A stretch of DNA of 64,000 nucleotides from Zea mays (lineage: Eukaryota > Streptophyta > Magnoliopsida > Poales > Poaceae), in assembly GCF_902167145.1 (NCBI RefSeq), contig NC_050100.1:186427439-186491438 (forward strand). The letters are read 5' to 3'. Below are positions 1 to 10,936 of the stretch, piece by piece; the stretch's first letter is position 1, and each line of letters begins with the position of its first letter. Under the pieces are notes generated by a model. That model saw nothing but the letters and a program-made list of their open reading frames with translations, had not been told where the DNA came from and made no database searches. The translations under genes were made by a program, and so were the position numbers.

Positions 1-2400
1 TCCGTAACTTCTAAGCGCCATGAGCACAAGAAGTTTAGTAAGATCCCCCTACGCTACCCTCGCATTCCTAAACATACACCTTTACTTTTCATCCCATTGG
101 GAAAACCACCAACCTTTGATGGTGAAGATTATGCTAGGTGGAGTGATTTAATGCGGTTTCACCTAACCTCACTCCACAAAAGTATATGGGATGTTGTTGA
201 GTTTGGTGTACAGGTACCATCCGTAGGGGATGAGGATTACGATGAGGACGAGGTGGCACAAATCGAGCACTTCAACTCCCAAGCCACAACTATACTCATC
301 GCCTCTCTAAGTCGAGAGGAGTATAACAAGGTGCAAGGATTAAAGAGCGCCAAGGAAGTTTGGGACGTGCTCAAGACCGCGCACGAGGGAGATGAGCTAA
401 CCAAGATCACCAAGCGGGAGACGATCGAGGGGGAGCTCGGTCGCTTCTGGCTTCGCAAAGGGGAAGAGCCATAAGACATGTACAACCGGCTCAAAACCTT
501 GGTGAACCAAGTGCGCAACCTCGGGAGCAAGAAGTGGGATGACCACGAGATGGTTAAGGTTATTCTTAGATCACTTATTTTCCTTAACCCTACTCAAGTT
601 CAATTAATTCGTGGTAATCCTAGATATACACTAATGACTCCCGAGGAAGTAATCGGGAATTTTGTGAGCTTTGAGTACATGATCAAGGGCTCAAAGAAAA
701 TCAATGAGCTAGATGATCCCTCCACATCTGAAGCACAACCGGTCGCATTTAAGGCGACGGAGGAGAAGAAGGAGGAGTCTACACCAAGTAGACAACCAAT
801 CGACGCCTCAAAGCTTGACAACGAGGAAATGGCGCTCGTCATCAAGAGCTTCCGCCAAATCCTCAAGCAAAGGAGGGGGAAGGATTACAAGCCCCGCTCC
901 AAGAAGGTTTGCTACAAGTGTGGTAAGCCCGGTCACTTTATAGCAAAATGTCCTATTTCTAGTGACAGTGACAGGGGCGACGACAAGAAGGGGAGAAGAA
1001 AGGAGAAGAAGAAATACTACAAGAAGAAGGGTGGTGACGCCCATGTATGCCGCGAATGGGACTCGGACGAGAGCTCCTCCGACGAGGACGCCGCCAACAT
1101 CGCCATCAACAAAGGCCTTCTCTTCCCCAACATCGGCCACAAGTGCCTCATGGCAAAGGACGACAAAAAGAAGAAGGTTAAATCCAAATCCTCCACTAGA
1201 TATGAGTCCTCTAGCGATGATAATGCTAGTGATGAGGAAGATAATTTGCGTACTCTTTTTGCCAACTTAAACATGCAACAAAAAGAAAAATTAAATGAAT
1301 TGATTAGTGCTATCCATGAGAAGGATGATCTCTTGGACTCCCAAGAGGACTTCCTTATTAAAGAAAACAAGAAGCATGTTAAAGTTAAAAATGCTTACGC
1401 TCTAGAAGTTGAAAAATGTGAAAAACTATCTAGTGAGCTAAGCATTTGCCATGAGACTATTGACAACCTTAGAAATGAAAATGCTAATTTGTTAGCTAAG
1501 GTTGATTCAAATGTTTGTAATGTTTCAATTCCCAATCCTAGAAATGATAATGATGATTTGCTTGCTAAGATTGAAGAATTGAACATTTCTCTTGCTAGCC
1601 TTAGAGATGAAAATGAAAAATTGCTTGCTAAGGCTAAAGATTTTGATGTTTGCAATACTACCATTTCCGACCTTAGAAGTAAAAATGATATATTGCATGT
1701 TAAGGTTGTAGAATTAAAATCTTGCAAACCATCTACATCTACCATTGAGCACACTTCTATTTGTACTAGATGTAGAGATATTGATATTAATGCTATTCAT
1801 GATCACATGGCTTTAATTAAACAACAAAATGATCATATAGCAAAATTAGATGCTAAAATTACCGAGCATGAACTTGAAAATGAAAAATTTAAATTTGCTC
1901 GTAGTATGCTTTATAGTGGGAGACGCCCTGGCATCAAGGATGGCATTGGCTTCCAAAAGGGGGACAATGTCAAACTTAATGCCCCTCCTAAGAAATTATC
2001 TAACTTTGTTAAGGGCAAGGCTCCCATGCCTCAAGATAATGAGGGTTACATTTTATACCCTGTCGGTTATCCTGAGAGCAAAATTAGGAGAATTCATTCT
2101 AGGAAGTCTCACTTTGGCCCTAACCATGCTTTTATGTATAAGGGTGAGACATCTAGCTCTAGGCAACCAAACCGTGCTAAGTTGCCTAAGAAGAAAACTC
2201 CTAGTGCATCAAATGATCATGACATTTCATTTAAAACTTTTGATGCATCTTATGTTTTAACTAACAAATCCGGCAAGGTAGTTGCCAAGTATGTTGGGGG
2301 CAAACACAAGGGATCAAAAACTTGTGTTTGGATACCCAAAGTTCTTGTATCTAATGCCAAAGGACCCAAAACCATTTGGGTACCTAAAGTGAAGAACTAA
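1..2400 (+). pseudogene. gag: Sirevirus gag, 5' truncated, one nonsense codon
   Basis: Gag builds the virus-like particle that packages element RNA. The frame is open from base 1 and carries a gag-polypeptide (UBN2-type) region from about 100, beginning GKPPTFDGEDYARW. A CCHC zinc knuckle (CYKCGKPGHFIAKC) is encoded at about 908-952. Lysine-rich and Asp/Ser-rich stretches follow, then a long coiled-coil-like region at about 1260-1900. A TAA at 472-474 interrupts the frame where the sister copy at 42886-52057 has a glutamine codon, so this is a C-to-T change. The frame then continues to TAA at 2398-2400. The N-terminal part lies left of the window. The frame is otherwise intact, so the break looks recent. 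Confidence 0.9.
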
Positions 2401-2419
2401 ACTTGTTTTGTAGGTTTAT

Positions 2420-5400
2420 GCATCCGGGGGCTCAAGTTGGATAATCGACAGCGGGTGCACAAACCACATGACAGGGGAGAAGAAGATGTTCTCCTCCTAC
2501 GAGAAAAACCAAGATCCCCAAAGAGCGATCACATTCGGGGATGGAAATCAAGGTTTGGTCAAAGGATTAGGTAAAATTGCTATATCTCCTAACCATTCTA
2601 TTTCCAATGTTTTTCTTGTAGATTCATTAGATTACAATTTGCTTTCCGTTTCTCAATTGTCAAATGGGCTACAACTGTCTTTTTACTGATGTAGGTGTCA
2701 CTGTCTTTAGAAGAAGTGATGATTCAATAGCATTTAAGGGTGTGTTAGAGGGTCAGCTATACTTAGTAGATTTTGATAGAGCTGAACTCGACACATGCTT
2801 AATTGCTAAGACTAACATGGGTTGGCTCTGGCACCGCCGACTAGCCCATGTTGGGATGAAGAATCTTCATAAACTTCTAAAGGGAGAGCACATTTTAGGA
2901 TTAACAAATGTTCATTTTGAGAAAGACAGGATTTGTAGCGCATGCCAAGCAGGGAAGCAAGTTGGTGCTCATCATCCACACAAGAACATCATGACGACTG
3001 ACAGACCACTAGAACTCCTACACATGGATCTATTCGGCCCGATTGCTTACATAAGCATCGGCGGGAGTAAGTACTGTCTAGTTATTGTGGATGATTATTC
3101 TCGCTTCACTTGGGTATTCTTTTTGCAGGAAAAATCTCATACCCAAGAGACATTAAAAGGATTCTTGAGACGGGCTCAAAATGAGTTCGGCTTAAGGATC
3201 AAAAAGATTAGAAGCGACAACGGGACGGAGTTCAAGAACTCTCAAATTGAAGGCTTCCTTGAGGAGGAGGGCATCAAGCATGAGTTCTCTTCTCCCTACA
3301 CGCCACAACAAAATGGTGTAGTGGAGAGGAAGAATAGAACTCTATTGGACATGGCAAGAACCATGCTTGATGAGTACAAGACTTCGGGTCGGTTTTGGGC
3401 CGAGGCGGTCAACACCGCTTGCTACGCCATCAACCGGTTATATCTACACCGAATCCTCAAGAAGACATCATACGAACTCCTAACCGGTAAAAAGCCCAAT
3501 ATTTCATATTTTAGAGTCTTTGGTAGCAAATGTTTTATTCTTGTTAAAAGAGGTAGAAAATCTAAATTTGCTCCTAAGACTGTAGAAGGCTTTTTACTAG
3601 GATATGATTCAAACACAAGGGCATATAGAGTCTTTAACAAGTCTTCGGGACTAGTTGAAGTTTCTTGTGATGTTGTGTTTGATGAGACTAACAGCTCTCA
3701 AGTAGAGCAAGTTGATCTTGATGAGATAGGTGATGAAGAGGCTCCGTGCATCGCTCTAAGGAACATGTCCATTGGGGATGTGTGTCCTAAAGAATCCGAA
3801 GAGCCTCCAAATGCACAAGATCAACCATCCTCCTCCACGCAAGCATCTCCACCAACTCAAAATGAGGATGAAGCTCAAAATGATGAAGTAGAAGATCAAA
3901 GAGATGAGCCACCTCAAGATGACGACAATGATCAAGGGGGAGATGCAAATGATCAATACAAGGAGGATGAAGAACCAAGGCCGCCACACCCAAGAGTCCA
4001 CCAAGCAATCCAACGAGATCACCCCGTCGACACCATCCTCGGCGATATTCATAAGGGGGTAACTACTAGATCTTGTGTTGCACATTTTTGTGAGCATTAC
4101 TCTTTTGTGTCCTCTATTGAGCCACACAGGGTGGAGGAAGCACTACAAGATTCGGATTGGGTGGTGGCGATGCAAGAGGAGCTCAACAACTTCACTAGAA
4201 ATGAGGTTTGGCACTTAGTTCCACGTCCTAATCAAAATGTTGTAGGAACCAAATGGGTCTTCCGCAACAAGCAAGATGAGCATGGTGTGGTGACAAGGAA
4301 CAAAGCCCGACTTGTGGCCAAAGGATACTCCCAAGTCGAAGGTTTGGATTTCGGTGAAACCTATGCACCCGTAGCTAGGCTCGAGTCAATTCGTATATTA
4401 TTGGCCTACGCTACTTACCATGGCTTCAAGCTCTATCAAATGGACGTGAAGAGTGCCTTCCTCAATGGACCAATCAAGGAAGAGGTCTATGTTGAGCAAC
4501 CTCCCGGCTTTGAAGATAGTGAGTACCCTAACCATGTTTATAAACTCTCTAAGGCGCTTTATGGGCTCAAGCAAGCCCTAAGAGCATGGTATGAATGCCT
4601 TAGAGATTTCCTTATCGCTAATGGATTCAAAGTCGGAAAGGCCAATCCTACTTTATTCACTAAAACTCTTGAAAATGACTTGTTTGTATGCCAAATTTAT
4701 GTTGATGATATTATATTTGGATCTACTAACGAGTCTACATGTGAAGAATTTAGTAGGATCATGACACAAAAATTCGAGATGTCTATGATGGGGGAGTTGA
4801 AGTACTTCTTGGGATTTCAAGTGAAGCAACTCCAAGAAGGCACCTTCATTAACCAAACAAAGTATACTCAAGATATTTTAAACAAGTTTGGGATAAAGGA
4901 TGCCAAGCCCATCAAGACACCCATGGGAACCAATGGGCATCTCGACCTCGACACGGAAGGTAAGTCCGTGGATCAAAAGGTAATACTGGTCGATGATAGG
5001 TTCCTTACTCTATCTATGTGCATCTCGACCGGATATTATGCTTTCCGTATGCATGTGTGCAAGATTCCAAGCCGACCCTAAGGAAGCTCACCTTACGGCC
5101 GTAAAACGAATCTTGAGATATTTGGCTTATACTCCTAAGTTTGGGCTTTGGTATCCTAGGGGATCCACATTTGATTTAATTGGTTATTCGGATGCCGATT
5201 GGGTGGGGTGTAAAATTAATAGAAAGAGCACATCGGGGACTTGCCAGTTCTTGGGAAGATCCTTGGTGTCGTGGGCTTCAAAGAAGCAAAATTCTGTAGC
5301 TCTTTCTACCGCCGAAGCCGAGTATATTGCCGCAGGCCATTGTTGCGCGCAACTACTTTGGATGAGGCAAACCCTTAGGGACTATGGTTACAAATTAACC

Positions 5401-5655
5401 AAAGTTCCTCTTCTATGTGATAATGAGAGTGCAATCCGCATGGCGGATAATCCCGTTGAGCATAGCCGCACTAAACACATAGCCATTCGGTATCATTTTC
5501 TAAGGGATCACCAACAAAAGGGAGATATCGAGATTGCATATATTAATACAAAAGATCAATTAGTCGATATCTTTACCAAGCCACTAGATGAACAAACTTT
5601 TAACAAACTTAGGCATGAGCTAAATATTCTTGATTCTAGGAACTTCTTTTGTTGA
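2420..5655 (+). pseudogene. pol: Sirevirus pol (PR-IN-RT-RH), two frameshifts
   Basis: Pol encodes the enzymes for maturation, reverse transcription and integration. The protease motif WIIDSGCTNHMTG starts at about 2438 and lies in the +1 frame relative to gag. The integrase HHCC region is near 2833-2960. The DDE core follows with DLFGP, DNGTEF and the E in NGVVERKNR (3022-3340). The RT has YVDD at 4698-4709. RNase H carries SDADW and DNESA at 5185-5440. A 2 bp deletion near 2658 shifts the frame after the protease, and a 1 bp insertion near 4985 shifts it between RT and RNase H. The sister copy lacks both lesions but has its own. The LKQAL stretch also carries a Pro-to-Leu change. The product cannot be functional. 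Confidence 0.92.
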
Positions 5656-6448
5656 TTTGCACACATAGCTCATTCATATACCTTTGATCATGTCTCTTTC
5701 ATGTGCTATGACTAATGTGTTTTCAAGTAAATTTCAAACCAAGTCATAGGTGTATTGAAAGGGAATTGGAGTCTTCGGCAAAGACAAAGGCTTCCACTCC
5801 GCTCCGTAACTCATCCTTTGTCGTCGCTCCGAGCTACTCTCCGTCTTTGGTATAATCTTCACTCATATGTTATATTTGCCAAAGGGGAGAAAATAGTTAG
5901 AAAAGGGCTCGAATGATTCCGTTTTTGGCGATTTATGCCAAAGGGGGAGAGAGCATGAGCCCAAAGCAAAAGGACCGCACCACCACCTAATTTTAAAAAG
6001 AATTTCTCAATTGGTATGATTTTCAATTTGGTATCTCCTTATGTTCAAAAAGGGGAGAGAGTAGTATTTTCAAAATATCTTAAAACCCTCTTGAACACTA
6101 AGAGGAGAATTTCATTAAGGGGGAGTTTTGTTTAAGTCAAAGGAAAAGCATTTGAAACAGGGGGAGAAAATTTCAAATCTTGAAAATGCTTCTCAAAAAT
6201 CTTATTCATTTACCTTTGACTATATTGCAAAAGGACTTTGAAAAAGGATTTACAAAAGAATTTGCAAAAACAAAACAAGTGGTGCAAGCGTGGTCCAAAA
6301 TGTGAAACAATCCATGCATATCTTATGAGTAGTTATATTGGCTCAATTCTAAGTAACCTTTGCACTTACATTATGCAAACTAGTTCAATTATGCACTTTT
6401 ATTATTGCTTTGGTTTGTGTTGGCATCAATCACCAAAAAGGGGGAGAT
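5656..6448 (+). repeat. Sirevirus spacer with multiplied polypurine tracts
   Basis: This is a non-coding stretch between pol and the 3' LTR. It holds at least six purine tracts of the type AAAGGGGGAGA (about 5881, 5940, 6050, 6118, 6160 and 6436). The last, AAAAAGGGGGAGAT, abuts the LTR and is the functional plus-strand primer position. Multiplied polypurine tracts in this position are a described Sirevirus hallmark. The short ORF at 6238-6462 crosses the LTR border and is not a gene. Confidence 0.85.
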
Positions 6449-7729
6449 TGAAAGGGAATTAGGCTTACACCTATTTCCTAAATGATTTTGGTGGTTGAAT
6501 TGACCAACACAAATAAATTGGATTAACTAGTTTGCTCTAGTCTATAAGTTATGTAGGTTCCAAAGGTTCACACTTAGCCAATAAAAAGACCAAGAATTGG
6601 GTTCAACAAAGAGAGCAAGGGATAACCGAAGGCAGCCCTGGTCTGGCGCACTGGACTGTCCGGTGTGCCACCGGACAGTGTCCGGTGCACCAGGGGACTC
6701 CAAGCCAATCTTCGCACCTTCGGGAATTTTCAGAGGCGCTTCACTATAATTCACCGGACATGTCCGGTGCACACCGGACAGTGTCTGGTGCTCCAGAGAA
6801 GAGCGACTCTGAACTCGCCAGCTTCGGATTCTCGCTCCGCTATAATTCACCGGACATATCCGGTGCACACCGGACTGTCCGGTGAGCCAGCGGAGCAACG
6901 GCTACTTCGCGCCAACGATCGTCTGTAACGCATCAAATGCGCGCCAGCGCGTGCAGAGGAGCAGTGCACACGCGGGTGGCACACCGGATAGTCTACAGGA
7001 CTTGTCCGGTGCACCACCGGACAGCTAGGCGGACCCACACGTCAGAGCTCCAACGGTCGGAACCCAACGGCCTGGTGACGTGGCTGGCGCACCGGACACT
7101 GTCTGGTGGCGGTGCGCCATGCGACAGCAGCCTCCACCAAACGGCTAGTTTGGTGGTTGGGGTTATAAATACCCCAACCACCTCACATTCAAGTCATCCA
7201 AGTTTTCTAACTTCCAACCACTTACAAGAGCTAGGCATTCAATACAAGACACACCCAAGTGATCAAATCCTCTCCCAATTCCACAAAGGCTTTAGTGTTA
7301 AGTGAGAGTGATTTGTTGTGTTCTTTTGAGCTCTTGCGCTTGGATCGCTTTCTTTCTCATTCTTTCTTGAGATCAAACTCACTTGTAAATTGAGGCAAGA
7401 GACACCAATCGTGTGGTGATCCTTGTGGGAACTTTGTGTTCCAAGTGATTGAGAAGAAAAGCTCACTCGGTCCGAGTGACCGTTTGAGAGAGGGAAAGGG
7501 TTGAAAGAGAACCGGTCTTTGTGACCACCTCAACGGGGAGTAGGTTTGCAAGAACCGAACCTCGGTAAAACAAATCCGCGTGTCACACTCTTTATTCGCT
7601 TGCGATTTGTTTTGCACTCCCTTTCTCGGACTCGATTATATTTCTAACGCTAACCCGGCTTGTAGTTGTGATTAATTTTGTAAATTTCAGTTTCGCCCTA
7701 TTCACCCCCCCCCCTCTAGGCGACTTTCA
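6449..7729 (+). repeat. 3' LTR of the Sirevirus
   Basis: The 1281 bp LTR has terminal TGAAAG...CTTTCA. U3 holds several palindromic blocks of the CACCGGACAGTCCGGTG type (6650-7100). A TATA box (TTATAAATA, about 7163) precedes the presumed start of R. The U5 end runs through a C-rich tract (7705-7715). The R/U5 half matches the LTRs of the complete copy at 42886-52057 well, but the U3 half does not. Small ORFs in this LTR, on both strands, are by-products of the palindromes. Confidence 0.92.
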
Positions 7730-7731
7730 AG

Positions 7732-9832
7732 TAGTCGAGCGGGCAGAGGAAGGACACGCATATCCAGTATAGCATCCCGTCTATTTCATCAGTGAAGTTC
7801 TGGGACCCTCTAAAAAGAAGTATCCTCAAGTTCAAAAACTATTGTACGCAGTACTTCTAACTGCTCACAAGCTCCGTCACTACTTTGACGACCACAAAGT
7901 CATAGTAGTCATCGGGTTTCCAATAGGGGATATTCTCCACAACAAAGAAGCCATTGGAAGAATAGCCAAGTGGGCCTACGAGCTGTGAGCTCACGACATT
8001 GAGTTTCGGCCTCACACTGTAATAAAGACTCAAGCGCTAGTTGACTTCGTATTAGAGTGGACCGAGCAACAAGTACCAGATAACCCGGAGGCTGCAGAAG
8101 TATGGCGGATGTATTTCGATGGCTCGCTGAAACTGCAGGGAGCAGGCACGGGGATCCTCTTCATTGCCCCTGGAGGTGAACAACTCAAATATGCTCTTCA
8201 GTTTTTATTCTTAGCATCCAATAATGCAGCAGAATATGAAGCTCTGATCCACGGATTGAACATTACCATATCACTGGGCATTAAGAGGTTAATGGTATAC
8301 GAAGAATCACTGGTGGTCATAAGTAAGATAAATAAAGAATGGGATTGCTCGAATGATTCTATGGGCAAGTACTGTACAACCGTCCGAAAACTGGAAGACA
8401 AATTTGAAGGGCTAGAATTTCATCATGTGGAAAGAGATCGCAATGTAGCAGCAGACGCATGGTCAAAACTAGGATCCAGTCGAATTCAGGTCCCACCTGG
8501 AGTTTTCGTCAAGGAGGTGCCGCGCCCGAGCATTTCCTCAGATCAGTTAGAAGAGTGCAATGCTTTGAGCCAGCCAGAGTCAGACTCTAATGACTGGAGG
8601 GAGCCTATCATCAGGTATATAAAAAATGAAGAGGAACCGGATGATAAAGCCACAGCGGAACGCCTCGCAAGGCAGTCAGCCCACAACACCCTCATAGGGG
8701 AAGCACTGTACAGAAGGGGTGCAACAGGAGTCCTCATGAAGTGCATTCCTTCGGTTACTGGGAAGCAACTGCTAGATGAGATTCACGCCGGACAGTGCGG
8801 GATACACGTAGCATCTAGAACTCTGGTTGGGAAGGTCTTCAGGTCTAGTTTCTACAGGCCGACGACAAAGAGTGATGCAGCCGAGTTAGTCCAGAGATGT
8901 GAAGCTTGCCAATTCTTATCAAAACAACAACATTTACCAGCACAGCAACTGCAGACCATACCCGTAACATGGCCATTTGCGTGCTGAAGACTGGACATGA
9001 TTGGACCCTTCAAGAAAGCTCAGGGAGGCTACACTCACGTGTTGGTTGCCATTGACAAATTCACCAAATGGTATAATACAAACCCATTGCTTCTCTAACT
9101 TCAGCCAAGGCAGTGGAAATCATACAAGATATAATATTCAGGTTTGGGATACTGAATAGCATCATAACCAACCTGGGATCCAATTTCACTAGCTCTGAAT
9201 TCTTTGATTTCTATGAACAACGGAGCATCTAGATCAAATATGCGTCAGTAGCACATCCAAGAGCCAATGGTCAGGTAGAAAGGGCTAATGGAATGATACT
9301 GGAAGCACTCAGGAAGAAAGTCTTCTACAAGAATGAAAAGTTTGCAGGGAAGTGGATCAGAGAATTACCTTATGTGGTTTGGAGCCTAAGAACTCAACCC
9401 AGTCGAGCTCTGCATGGAAACACCCCCTTCTTCATGGTCTATGGTTTGGAGGCAGTGCTACCTGCTGACCTCAGGTTTGGGGCACGAAGGCTGGTCTTCG
9501 AAAACATAGCTGAAGCGGAAGCTACTAGGCTAGAAGATATTGACGTACTGGAAGAAGAGTGATTGAATACAATAATTTAGTCAGCTAGATACCAGCAGAC
9601 CCTGAGGCGCTATCATGATAAGACTATACGACATCGATCCTTCGTAGTGGGAGACTTGGTCCTTCACCGAATTCTAACGGGAGAAGGACAACACAAATTA
9701 TTGCCACTATGGGAAGGGCCATTCATGGTGTCGGAGGTCACTCGGCCAGGATCATATCGGCTTACTCAAATGGATGGCACGGAAGTAGGGAATTCATGGA
9801 ATATAGAGCACCTCAGGAAGTTTTACCCTTAG
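7732..9832 (+). pseudogene. pol: Tat-lineage pol remnant: RNase H, second RNase H, integrase
   Basis: Several plus-strand frames together give the end of an RT-linked RNase H (about 7740-7990), then a second RNase H-like domain starting YFDGSLKLQGAG at about 8110, then an integrase zinc-binding region (HAGQCGIH...CEACQ, 8783-8920). The integrase core starts DMIGPFKKAQGG at about 8996, with ANGQVERANG at about 9262. The C-terminal integrase block is at 9600-9832. Two RNase H domains are known in the Tat lineage. The frame is broken by stops (7987, 8984, 9231, 9560) and frameshifts. Catalytic residues are lost: the second RNase H has EES where an Asp is usual, and the integrase has TNLGSNF where the second Asp is expected. 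It is dead. Confidence 0.88.
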
Positions 9833-9978
9833 CAAGAACTATCGGAGCAACGTTGTATTCTGTAATTGGAAAATACGTCATCAATAAAAGATTTCACTCT
9901 CAAAAGCATTCAAACTATTGGTTATCCATCGACTTCGACTTGATTAAACTTGGAATCAAAACACTTACTTAACCTAGG

Positions 9979-10710
9979 GTGACCACTATACCCTACTAAC
10001 AGAGCAATCGGCTTAAGTCGGCAATGACTTAAGACGGTGCAACATGCTCACGCTTACTCGGCTTAGTGTGACCACTATACCCTACTAACGGAGCAATTGG
10101 CTTAAGTTGGCAATGACTTAAGACGGTGCAACATGCTCGCGCTTACTCGACTTAGGGTGACCACTATACCCTACTAACGGAGCAATCGGCTTAAGTCGGC
10201 GATGACTTAAGATAGTGCAACATGCTCGCGCTTACTCGACTTAGGGTGACCACTATACCCTACTAACAGAGCAATCGACTTAAGTCGGCAATGACTTAAG
10301 ACGGTGCAACATGCTCGTGCTTACTCGACTTAGGGTGACCACTATACCCTACTAACGGAGCAATCGGCTTAAGTCAGCAATGACTTAAGACGGTGCAACA
10401 TGCTCGCGCTTACTCGACTTAGGGTGACCACTATACCCTACTAACAGAGCAATCGGCTTAAGTCGGCGATGACTTAAGACGGTGCAACATGCTCACGCTT
10501 ACTCGACTTAGGGTGACCACTATACCCTGCTAACAGAGCAATCGGCTTAAGTCGGCAATGACTTAAGACTGTGCAACATGCTCGTGCTTACTCGACTTAG
10601 GGTGACCACTATACCCTACTAACGGAGCAGTCGGCTTAAGTCGGCAATGACTTAAGACGGTGCAACATGCTCACAACTACTCGTCATAGGGTGATCTCTA
10701 TGCCTTACCA
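9979..10710 (+). repeat. 89 bp tandem array in a Tat-element 3' region
   Basis: Units starting GTGACCACTATACCCTAC recur at 9979, 10068, 10157, 10246, 10335, 10424, 10513 and 10602, exactly 89 bp apart. A diverged ninth unit starts at 10691 (GTGATCTCTATGCC). Each unit holds a short inverted motif around GACTTAAG and CTTAAGTC. It lies between the end of pol and the antisense gene. No long ORF crosses it. Confidence 0.95.
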
Positions 10711-10936
10711 GCTGATCAATTGGCATAAATTAGGAAAAGATTCCAAAAATAGCATGCCGCACTTACTTCTGCAATCGTTCATGACAACTGTTGAATTCTA
10801 ACAACAGAAACAAAATGTTATAGCTTTCAGCGCCAAGAACACATTCTAATATCCTACCGAGTATTCGAGCGCACTGATCACGCACACATATAGTTCACAA
10901 ATGCATTCAGTATCTTCTAAACACAGCAAAACATCT

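Larger units (their letters stand above)
1..7729 (+). mobile_element. Ty1/copia Sirevirus (Opie/Ji type), 3' portion with 3' LTR
   Basis: The window opens inside gag of a plus-strand copia element. The order is gag, protease, integrase, reverse transcriptase, RNase H, a purine-tract-rich spacer, then the 3' LTR. This order and the spacer fit the Sirevirus genus (Pseudoviridae). The 5' LTR and gag start lie outside the window. The internal region is very close, base for base, to the complete minus-strand copy at 42886-52057. The LTR ends TTTCA at 7729 and the following bases (agtag, 7730-7734) should be the target-site duplication, though its partner is off-window. The flank is a gypsy pol, so this element is nested in the next one. 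It cannot be autonomous because both gag and pol are broken. Confidence 0.93.

Noticed and set aside
3756..4127. Minus-strand ORF of 123 codons opposite Sirevirus pol
   Set aside because: Shadow of the acidic linker between integrase and RT; hydrophobic composition results from reading Asp/Glu codons backwards.
6542..7305. Several ORFs on both strands in the Sirevirus LTR
   Set aside because: They arise from the palindromic CACCGGACAGTCCGGTG repeats, which read open on both strands. The same holds for ORFs at 30420-31252, 40036-40482, 43430-43957 and 51413-51970.
9979..10710. Regular 89 bp repeats that look array-like
   Set aside because: They are head-to-tail repeats without distinct spacers, in a plant retroelement; not a CRISPR array.
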